Source: Brachycybe producta (taxonomy: Eukaryota > Arthropoda > Diplopoda > Playtdesmida > Andrognathidae). From it: a stretch of DNA of 64,000 bases. A program made the translations under genes and the position numbers. The notes below the pieces were generated by a model that saw nothing but the letters and a program-made list of their open reading frames with translations, was not told where the DNA came from and did not search any database. The stretch covers positions 496,001 through 560,000 of the forward strand of contig JAUPFP010000052.1 in NCBI GenBank assembly GCA_036925085.1. The letters are read 5' to 3'. Positions 49,401-57,815 of the stretch are shown here, piece by piece (the first letter of the stretch is position 1; each line of letters begins with the position of its first letter).

Positions 49401-49718
49401 TCCAATTTACAAATGCTGATATTTTCAAAGATATCATAAAAAATACTATCAATCAATTCCTTAACCCTTCTAGTTTCATTTACAATTTGAATTTCGTTTA
49501 AAAGATGCTTTTTTAAAAACGAAGTACTTGAATTTCTCATTAAAAAATTGAATCCTTCCCTCCCTCCGTCCTTTTAACCGTGATATTTTTTTTTCTTCGT
49601 ACAGGAATATTCTACGAAGCAAATAACTTCTCTGGTCGGTTGCATGACCCACATCAACAAAAAGGCCCGTCAGAAATTAGTTTCGATCATCGAAGAGATC
49701 GAAAAGTCAAAGAAATAA
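40458..49718 (+). CDS. VPS50: VPS50/syndetin (CCDC132), EARP tethering complex subunit, 22 exons, complete
   Basis: This is the EARP-specific subunit (with VPS51, 52 and 53) that tethers vesicles for endosomal recycling and dense-core vesicle cargo sorting. Exons: 40458-40505, 40697-40789, 40872-41057, 42043-42167, 42256-42373, 42452-42487, 42568-42792, 43369-43509, 43608-43743, 44315-44495, 44574-44763, 45289-45475, 45553-45664, 45738-45832, 45917-46035, 46141-46272, 47342-47439, 47510-47765, 47866-47987, 48703-48801, 48890-48980, 49605-49718. They join to about 967 residues, as in vertebrates (about 964). Landmarks: [122 protein letters not shown]. The N-terminal Vps54_N-like and C-terminal DUF2451/syndetin domains are both present. 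Boundaries at exons 9/10 and 12/13 have alternatives a few bases away. Exon 6 is a 36-nt micro-exon. Confidence 0.96.
42845..43310. repeat. Family B foldback cluster in VPS50 intron 7
   Basis: Three blocks beginning acttggcacttgaac, each followed by tgaacgcagtt-like and aaccctgttcagaggc-like segments in opposite orientation. Ends about 60 bp before exon 8. Confidence 0.65.
43840..44055. repeat. Family A foldback in VPS50 intron 9
   Basis: Outer pair tagaaactagaagggtagct and ccttctagtttctaaaacac, with inner half-site gatatctttcaaaataaac near 43919 and a degenerate complement near 43995. Confidence 0.75.
44103..44262. repeat. Hairpin related to the element at 46736-47034
   Basis: gactggttagaggct pairs with agcctctaaccagcc. 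The same words, with the same flanking aaaaa and ttgattgaaa, form the core of the larger element in intron 16. Confidence 0.65.
44958..45035 (+). repeat. Dispersed repeat core, copy 2
   Basis: tatgctgcactcgtccctctgc followed by the same gcctttatggctgcttgcag core as copy 1, nearly identical over about 55 bp. It lies in VPS50 intron 11. Confidence 0.65.
46736..47034. mobile_element. 299-bp terminal-inverted-repeat element with ATTAT flanks in VPS50 intron 16
   Basis: Left end tagggttcggatttttatgc, right end gcttaaaaatccgagcccta. ATTAT is present on both sides (46731-46735 and 47035-47039) as a likely 5-bp target duplication. An inner inverted pair (ggttagaggct and agcctctaac) repeats the hairpin at 44103-44262. 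No coding capacity. Confidence 0.75.
48145..48660. repeat. Long family A-related foldback in VPS50 intron 19
   Basis: Starts ttaaggtggctttatggata and ends ataaatatctttagagcctc. It contains cagatggcgccactgcaatgg, aacctgcggttttgagaga and both kinds of half-site. Its right end is about 45 bp from the exon 20 acceptor. Confidence 0.75.
49060..49540. repeat. Family A foldback copies in the last VPS50 intron
   Basis: Outer half agaaactagaagagtaagtg near 49071, complement tactcttctagtttc near 49290, then two or three more degenerate right halves up to gaagtacttgaatttc near 49520. Confidence 0.65.
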
Positions 49719-49960
49719 CGATTCGAGACTTCCGAGAAGAGAAAGAGAGAGAGAGAACTCTCTCGCGTGCTGCTGTTAAATTATTTAACATTTCATTTTG
49801 TTACATTCTGTACATTAATTTAGAGATATTGCCTTAAAAAACATAACTCGACAATTCTTTTAAAATATTAAATTTTACATTTATTTGAATTTGTAACATA
49901 ATTAATTACGAGGAACGGGGAAAAAATGTGGATTTTGTTCGCAAAAATTTATAATTACTC

Positions 49961-49966
49961 AATAAA
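49961..49966 (+). promoter_or_regulatory. probable polyadenylation signal of VPS50
   Basis: First clear AATAAA downstream of the VPS50 stop, about 240 nt past it in an AT-rich stretch. Position is the only evidence. Confidence 0.4.
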
Positions 49967-50111
49967 AACAAAAGTCAAAAGCAACTTTTGAAATGTGTTT
50001 TTCTCTTTTATTGTTTTAAGGTTTAACCTCCATTCGGTGTTTAGTATTAAATCGTGCTCCTAGGGCGGCGTTACCTTCATTACGTGGCCACGCACATTGA
50101 GTTGTATCACA

Positions 50112-50421
50112 GTTACAAGTACGTAGATTTTTAAAAGCATTTTTTAAACAAAACTCATTATGTTTTAGAAACTTGATGAATAAATGAAACGAGTGAATCC
50201 TTTTTTGTGATTTTCTCTTCGGAAATAATCGTTTTATGACAATTTTAAAACGGTCATAACAGCAAAAACCCGAAAATCTGCATTTTAAAGTTGTCATAAA
50301 ACGATTATTTCCGAAGAGAAAATCACAAAAAAGGATTCACTCGTTTCATTTATTCATCAAGTTTCTAAAAAACAACGAGTTTTGTTTAAAAAATGCTTTT
50401 AAAAACCTACGTACTTGTAAC
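50112..50421. mobile_element. 310-bp near-perfect palindromic foldback element
   Basis: Arms of about 131 bp begin gttacaagtacgtag and end ctacgtacttgtaac, with a spacer of about 47 bp. By eye the arms differ at about four positions, all near the outer ends. The internal order (gcttttaaaa, tttagaaactt, atgacaa) parallels family A, so it looks like a young relative. Confidence 0.85.
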
Positions 50422-51229
50422 CGTGGTAAATTCGCTCGTTGAACTTAGCAACGTCCATAGAGATCTAAGGGCGTCGTCACGTTAATTCACGTAACTCCAT
50501 CTAGTGGCATCATTTGTAATTAATTCTAATAAAAACCTATTATATTGAATGTTTTAGAAACTAGAAGAGTTACGGCCACATTTTCACGTCATCTTTCAAG
50601 CATCTCTTGAACTCTGGTTATTCTACCTTTCGGAAGATAAACTTGAATGTGTTTTAGAAACTAGAAAGGTAGCTCAATCATTTAAGGCTAATTTCTACTT
50701 CTACGAGAATTTCTAGTAAAGATACTGTCAAAGAATGTAACGAGAATTCCTACCGTTAAAACGAAAAGTCTCAAGTTTTGTCGTCAGTCCGAGGTAGGGG
50801 CCTCAAGTGTCGCACTTAAAAGTTCGAGACCGGTAACACCGTAGTCGTCTATCCATCATCGTTTGTCGACAACATCGGGGAGGAGGGGGTCAAGTATAAG
50901 AAAGACGAAGAAGTCCGAAGTGTCGCGCGGCGGTAAAAGTCGTCAAAAGTGGTTGAAGAGTCATTTTGTTCTCTTTTTTGTCTCGTAGTCGTAAAAGCAA
51001 CGACGAAAGATGTTTTACAGGAATAAGAAAAAAACAGAAAACCCAAACAAAAAACACACAAAGTCTACAAAAAAAGTTAAGTCATTTCGGTCGTTTGAAG
51101 TGTCTTTTTTAATTAGGAGTCAAACACAAAAGTCGGAAGAAAGTCTCTCATTTTTTAGAGACGAACAATTAAGACGAACAAATTAAAACATCATTTTCTT
51201 TAAAAGTTGAATGACAAAAGTTCTAACCT

Positions 51230-54200
51230 TCAATTGATCTTTTGCCGCTTGATTCCGTTGTTACCGGACTGTTTGTCGGCGTCCAGTGGATCGGCCACTT
51301 TGACGGTCAAGTGGACGCCACGAAAACTTTGTCCGTTAAGAACCTTCAAATAACAAAAAAAACTTCATCTAATTTCCGTATTTAAGGTCAATCAATCAAT
51401 CAAGCAACCAAACCAATCAATCGATCTAGCAATCAATCAATTGATCAACCAAGCAATCAATCAATTGATCAACCAAGCAATCAATCAATTGATCAACCAA
51501 GCAATCAATCAATTGATCAACCAAGCAATCAATCAATTGATTAACCAAGCAATCAATCAATAAAGCAATCAATCTAGAAACCAATCAATTGATTAACCAA
51601 GCAATCAATCAATCAATCGATCAATCAATCGATCAATCAAGCAATCAATCAATTAACCTAGCAATCAATCAAGCAAGCAAGCAACCAAACAATCAATCTA
51701 GCAATCAATCGATCAAGCAAGCAATCAATCAATCAATCAATCAAGCAAGCAATCACTCAATCGATCAAGCAAGCAAGCAACCAATCAATCAATCTAGCAA
51801 TCAATCAATTGATTAACCAAGCAATCGATCAATAAAGCAATCAATCAATTGATCAATCAATCAAGCAATCAATCAATCAAGCAAGCAAGCAACCAATCAA
51901 TCTAGCAATCAATCAATCGATCAATCAAGCAACCAATCAATCTAGCAATCAATCAATCAACCAAGAACGCGAGCGAGCCAATCAAGCAATCAAGAAATCA
52001 ATCGATTTCGATGATAAATCAAGCAAGCGAACAATCAAGCAAGCTATTAATCGATCAATCAAGTTAAACCTCAACGAAAAAACCAACAGAACGAGTTTTA
52101 ACAAGAAATTGAAGGTTATTTTAAGAGACTAGAAGTGTAACTGAATCATCACATTGATCAATCATCGTATATTTTCATGTTGATATCTTTCAAAATGAAC
52201 TTTTTATGGCAGTTTGAAACGACAACTGGGCTCATCACATTCAACATGAACTCTCAAAAGAGGGTTCAAATCTAGAAAACCCCTGTTAGAAGCCCAGGTG
52301 AGAGGGTTCGAGTCAAAGTTAAAATTCTCTAAGGACCAATGCAATAATAAAACTGTGACCCTTGAACTTCAACTTGAAGCCTCAAAGCAAAGTTCCAAAA
52401 AAAAAAAAACAATATTTAAGGAGAAATAACGTTCTTACATCGATGGCCCGTCGAGCAGATTCCTCTCCCGAATACGTAACGAACCCGCATTTCTTTCCGT
52501 TCAATATCCGAACGTTTACGAGTCCATTGAATCTACCAAAGATCTCGTAAAGGTCATTGTACGGCAACACCGTCGGATAACAGACGATGAACAATCTCTG
52601 TTCTCCAAATGACTCGCTCACATCCATCGGTTTCGGCGAAGAATCCGAAGGTCGAGCCGATAAACCTCCTTGATTTAATAAGGAAAACACCAAAAGATTC
52701 AAATTTCCGACCACCGGATTTGTAACGAAAAAAATTCGTATCGTTAATCTTACCAGTCGGAACGTTGATACCGGCTGCTTTCATGATAGAATGCGCATGC
52801 GCCAATGCATCGGCCAATTTCGCAACGTCCGAAGACACGTTAAGAACGTTCAAATCGATCGAACTGCGGCCTTTCGTGTTGGCATCCGTTGCCTCTCTTA
52901 CGACAAGAGGTTTTCCGGGAGGATATTCGAAGTTGTTCAGTTTCGAAAGGGCCAACGATGTCGATTGCAAACTACGATATTTTACGGTCGCAAAAACTGG
53001 AAAAAAAAAAGACGCAAAAGTTGAACAGACCGAATTCGGAAAGAACATAATAAACCGCCCTCCGTTTATTTCACCTGGATCTCCATCTGATTCATAATTC
53101 CGCATATGAACATCACAATATTCCAATCCAGGTATCAGATCAAACAGTTTCCAAAGCTGTTGTTGCGTAACTCCAGCCGAAGCGACGATCTGAAGCCGAT
53201 CTGACGACGGAACATTCCGATTATCCTCTTTTAGAAAAACCAATCAAAAGACAAACGTTAAACACACAAAAAAACTGGAAACAGGGGGCTTAAAACCAGG
53301 ACCGAAAAAGTCGTGAGATGGACGACTAACATAATCGTCTTCCAGTCTGTTTCTGTATTGATGAGAATGAGATCGGAATCCGGATCCGGTTTGCGGTTCC
53401 GGAAGAACGTTACGATTGTTAGGAGGCCTCGGTTCTGCGAATTTCGCTTTGTAACCTAAGTTAAGGCGAAAACCAAAAGGAAAGTTGCAAAAAAAATATC
53501 GTTTTGTTTTAAATTTCATAAAAAGAGACAGACTAAAACACGGAAATGTGCCGAAAAATACGAAAAAACACATAACCAGTGCATTTCCGCATATTTAAAT
53601 GCACTTTCCCACTTCTATCGACACTTTCTGGAGGCTTCTCCATGTTTTTCAGTATCTTCCTGTTATTTTTAAATACTTTTCCGCACGTTTTAAATGATTT
53701 TCCTGGCTTTTCAATGTCTTTCCATCCAGTTTAAAACAATTTTCCGGTCTTTTCAGTGTTTTCCGCGCCTTTTGAATCCTTTTCCGCACTTAATAAAATT
53801 TTTTAAACATTTTTAAATGATTTTCCGTACTTTTTATTCTTTTTCCACAATTTAAAATTATTTACCGCGCTTTTTAGGGTCTTAACCGCGAATTTTAAAT
53901 AATTTTCCAAGGCTTTTCTGTCGTTTTAAAAGATTTTCTATACTTTTCAAAGTGTTTTAGTCTGACTCAAAAAGAAAAATCAAACCGAACTCTTGTCGCA
54001 GTTCTCAAACGCGAGTGCCGCATGCGACGCTTTGTTGAACCTGATGTAAGCGACTCCTTTGCTCTCTCCGCTCTTCCTGTCCTTTAGAATGCGGACGTCG
54101 CTCACATCTCCGAATTGTTCAAACTGTTCTCTCAACGTCGCTTCCTTCGTCTCCTTCGATACGATCACGAAAAGACGGAAAAGCCGATCTTCTTCGTTCG

Positions 54201-56496
54201 GCTCTCGGGTGCAGCCTTTGGAACGGTCGTTTGCAACCATCACCTGCAAAAAAAATCCATCAAGTGACTTCTAGTGTCAATTAGTGAATTATGAGGGGCC
54301 GTTCATGTAAAAAAAAAAAAGAATTTCTTTTAAATTAATAAAAATTTCGTATTTTATCCTTATTCCAATTTTTTACAGTAACAATTTTTTTCTTCAAAAA
54401 TTGAATTTATTCAGGTAAAATTTCGCCAAAAGTTAAATTTCTAAGTCCAAAAGTAAAAATTTATTCAATTTTCCAAAAAAAAATTGTCAAATATTTCTTC
54501 ATTTTGTGAAATATTTCCTCATTTCGTCAAATATTTGTTTATTTTGTCAGAATTATTTGTTTATTTTATCAGAATTATTTGTTTTATCATAAATTCAATA
54601 TTTCCGGATATCATTTTTTTTTACAAATTCAATAATCAAAAATTAAAATTGCTATAAAAATGAATTATATCAAAAAATTCTTTAAATTTATAAAAAAAAA
54701 CTAAACAAAATCTTGTTTTCATGACATGAACGGCGGCTCATACTGGCAACAAACAGGCAAGTGTGCCCAGCAAGATACAGTCGGCTGCCCCACCCCCTTT
54801 TATGAGTGTCAGACCAAATATCAACCAATTAAAAATTGAAAAATGGGCGGGGCATGTGACATCAGCCCAAATAACAAACCAATTACAAGTTGCCTTTCCT
54901 CATAAAAGGGCGGGGGTAAACGACTGCATCTTGCTGAGCACACTTGCCTCTGGCAACAAACCTTCAGCGGTCTCTCATTGTTTTCTAATAATTTTCCATT
55001 GAGATTCTCTAGCGCTTTGGCTGCCTGCGATGTTTTTGCAAACTTGACGTAAGCAATGCCTTTATGCGAAAAAAACGTCAAAATTAGCGAAAATAACGAC
55101 AATTTTACACATTTTGACACAAGCACAACAGCTGATTGGCTAATAGTTAAGCCTACAAATAATATTTCTCAAATAACGGCCCGCGGGCTACTAAGTCGTG
55201 AATCAAAATAAGAGTTCTGCGGCCCTTTTGTACAAAGATTGGGAACATACGTGTGCAAGTGACTTCACGCACACCAAAGACAACAAACAGCTCATTGGCT
55301 AATTGACTTTAAAAAGTTAGAGCTCCTCCCCCAATACTTTAAAAGCAGGAAGAAATTGTCGAGCGCCGAAGAAGCATTCTTTAACGCCTAGTGGGTGACC
55401 TAAGATGGCCTACGTTATCATTTAACTAGAGGAAATCGAAGCCATAGTTGTACACCCTTTTATACGTTTTCGCTTCTATTCGCATCAAGTAGGCCACGCC
55501 TCTATGCTTCAAACTCTAAATTGGTAGGCGATATAGTTAATTTAATCCTTCGCTAATTTAGAAGAAACCGGTTTTTTTCACCAGTTTTTAACACCCAAAA
55601 ATGAGAGCGAACTTGAATGCAATACATTTTTGTCCTTGTTTTCACTACTAACTACTTTCCTTCCTTGTTTACTTTTTATCCAAAGGCGTTAGCGATGGAG
55701 ACCGCTGACCTACTCCACATCCAACGCCTTGTCCACCTCCGCACTGGGTGAACTACTTTTTAATACAATAACGCCCTTTAAATGACATAAAGATACAGAT
55801 TTTTGCTCAACACTCATTACCGCAACAAAACAATCCTTCTACAAAGGAAGCAAAATTCCGCATCTTAACCGCTCACTCAAAAACCACAGCGCTTTCACTT
55901 TTACAGCATCCGTAAGCTGCCCAATGCTGTAACATTATTAGTCTTCGTATTGATTCCGCACGCGCAACGCAAATGTCGGCATGCTACTGGCTTCGTAACA
56001 GCTCCGCATGCGTAACGCAAATGTCAACACTCCCACGAAACCAAAATCACGAAACACGCCATCTAGTGGCTAGTCTCTAACCACCCCTTTCTAAATGGAA
56101 ACCAACTAATGGAATAAAAGCGAAAGTAGGCGAGTCCATCGTAATGAATAGTAAGAGAATGTGGGGGTGGAATCTCATTACTAAAAATTATGATTAGCGC
56201 GCAATTGTCCAAATTAGGCAATTTTATCATTATTTTTTCACAATAAAAATCGGTAAAATTAAACCTTTCGAATCTCCCGTACGGCGATCAACAAGAACAC
56301 GAACATCTTCGAGGTCTCCGAAGCGAGAAAAAGCTTCTTTCAGCTCGGATTCTGTGTTTGACTTGTTACAAATGATGAAAAGGCGGCTGTTTGGAGGATA
56401 ATCTTCACTGACTCTTTTTTTCCCACTGCTGCCGCCTCCGCGTGTCGTTCCTTCCGCATAAGAATCGTCCATCTCCGTACTATTCTCACCCATCAT
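51230..56496 (-). CDS. RBM45: RBM45, four-RRM RNA-binding protein, 8 exons, complete
   Basis: Homologue of RBM45/DRB1, a nuclear RNA-binding protein with roles in splicing and m6A-related factors in vertebrates. Exons: 56265-56496, 54962-55059, 53991-54243, 53283-53455, 53075-53225, 52754-52996, 52439-52668, 51230-51343. They give about 497 residues (vertebrate about 476). RRM1 is in exons 1-2 (SRLFIICNK; KGIAYVKFA). RRM2 is in exon 3 (RLFVIVSK; KGVAYIRF; ENCDKS just before the junction, as in the vertebrate protein). RRM3 is in exons 5-6 (DLIPGLEYCDV; NFEYPPGKPL). RRM4 is in exons 7-8 (QRLFIVCYPTVLPYNDLYEI; KKCGFVTY; VLNGQSFRGVHLTVKVAD). The tail GIKRQKIN is a likely nuclear signal. The exon 4/5 junction has a second in-frame option (donor at 53275, acceptor at 53228). 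A transposon sits 12 bp inside intron 2. Confidence 0.95.
51388..52065. repeat. AATC-type tetranucleotide repeat tract in the last RBM45 intron
   Basis: Continuous variants of caat and caag units (caatcaatcaatcaag, caattgatcaaccaagc). The first third is an array of a 30-bp unit ending in attgatcaaccaagcaatc. It forms most of the intron between exons 7 and 8. Confidence 0.92.
54755..54949. mobile_element. 195-bp terminal-inverted-repeat element at the RBM45 exon 2 donor
   Basis: Left end aggcaagtgtgcccagcaag and right end cttgctgagcacacttgcct. Similarity between the arms runs about 50 bp to cccttttatgag/cataaaaggg. The 12 bp ctggcaacaaac stand directly on both sides (54743-54754 and 54950-54961). 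The right copy is the start of RBM45 intron 2, including its GT. No coding capacity. Confidence 0.85.
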
Positions 56497-56719
56497 TTTC
56501 TTTTTGTTTTATGGCTTTACTTTGTTTAAAACAAATTCATAAATGAAACGACTCACAATAATTAATAAAAACTACGAAATAACCCAAATAAATAAGTTAA
56601 CCACCCACGAAAAAACAAAATTAGTGCGAACTCAGCGAATAGCAAACATCTTCACACAATAGACTCAAATGCATAAAGCGAGCATAACGAACAATAGATG
56701 GCGCTCAAGTCGAAAAGAC

Positions 56720-56721
<2 letters not shown>

Positions 56722-56765
<44 letters not shown>
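56722..56765 (+). repeat. 44-nt poly(A) run
   Basis: Uninterrupted A tract between aaaagacgc and the terminal-inverted-repeat element that follows. It could be the tail of a retroposed fragment or simple homopolymer expansion. Confidence 0.9.
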
Positions 56766-56766
<1 letters not shown>

Positions 56767-57044
56767 CAAAGGGGACGATATAGAAGAAAACCATATACGA
56801 GATTCATTAAGATTCACCAAAATTCACAAAAAAGTGTATGTTTGGCCAGTCGTTTTACTTTTTGCCCGTGTTTTAATAGACACCCAGAATAGAGATAAAA
56901 TCTTAAAATATTGTAAAACGCGGACAAAAAGCAAAACGGCTTGCCATGTAGTACGAGAGTTACCCCCTGGCTTGCAAATACAAACACTCAGCTGTGAATC
57001 TTCGTGAATCTCACTCATGATTTTCTATTATATCGTCCCCCTTG
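56767..57044. mobile_element. 278-bp terminal-inverted-repeat element upstream of RBM45
   Basis: Left end caaaggggacgatatagaag, right end ctattatatcgtcccccttg. The arms pair for about 50 bp to agattcac/gtgaatct. A second inverted pair (cgttttactttttgcccgtg and cgcggacaaaaagcaaaacg) lies inside. No coding capacity, no clear target duplication. Confidence 0.75.
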
Positions 57045-57360
57045 TACAAACAGTACCGACTTGAAATTTTCAGATTAAGAAAATTACTAGAATTGTATTG
57101 TAAACAATTGTTTTTGGTTTTTTACAACAAAATGAAACAATAAATGTTACAAAAACTTTAATATATAGTTTGAAAAACTTATTTTTCTTGAAAATTGTAG
57201 AGTAATTGTAGACTATCGGCTGCCGCTGTAAAGAAATAACTCGGCGGCGGCGGCTAGCTAGAAAAAAATTAGCTGCAGAAAGCAACCAATAGATGCCAGT
57301 AAAATTAATTTTAATATTTTGGCGGGAAATATGAATGCCCTTAATTAAAAAAATTAATAA

Positions 57361-57373
57361 ATTAATAATAATG

Positions 57374-57440
<67 letters not shown>

Positions 57441-57525
57441 TGATAATAATAATAATAATAATAATGATAATAGTAATAATGATGATAATAATAATAATAA
57501 TAATGATCATAATTAATAATAATAA
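57361..57525. repeat. AAT trinucleotide microsatellite
   Basis: Mostly pure aataat repeats with occasional gat variants, in the spacer between the transporter 3' end and RBM45. Confidence 0.95.
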
Positions 57526-57815
57526 AATTTTAATAAGAAATAATTTTAATTTACAAAATAATTAATTGTCTAAAATTTTACAAAATTATTAATTATATAA
57601 AATTTTACAAAATAATTTATTATTAATTTGGAACTGATTTTGGTTTGTCAAAAAAACATGGTAAATAATATAATCGTAAATAAAATGTCCCGCATAAAAT
57701 CCACGATTAAAATAATAACAAAATTTCTTAATTCTTTAAAAATTTAAAGTAACTAACTTTAAACCATAAATTACCTTTACGTATATTTTAAAAAAAACTA
57801 ATTTGAACTAAAATT

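Larger units (their letters stand above)
49719..51229. other. Convergent 3' spacer between VPS50 and RBM45
   Basis: This spacer holds both 3' ends. After the VPS50 3' UTR it contains a 310-bp palindrome (50112-50421), a half copy of foldback family A (about 50540-50700), and a more GC-rich stretch (about 50740-51010) with no supported coding frame. That stretch may be RBM45 3' UTR. No gene was recognised. Confidence 0.5.
56497..57815. other. Spacer upstream of RBM45 and downstream of the SLC5 gene
   Basis: Both flanking genes run on the minus strand, so this holds the RBM45 promoter/5' leader and the transporter 3' UTR. Visible contents are a 44-nt poly(A) run (56722-56765), an adjoining 278-bp terminal-inverted-repeat element (56767-57044), and an AAT microsatellite (57361-57525). 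No gene was recognised. Confidence 0.55.

Noticed and set aside
50849..51061. 70-codon minus-strand frame in the convergent spacer
   Set aside because: Biased composition, no similarity recognised; it probably lies in the RBM45 3' UTR.
51589..51816. Open frame of Asn/Gln/Ser/Ile repeats
   Set aside because: Translation of the AATC repeat tract inside the last RBM45 intron.
57070..57565. Poly-isoleucine open frames on both strands
   Set aside because: Translation of the AAT microsatellite.
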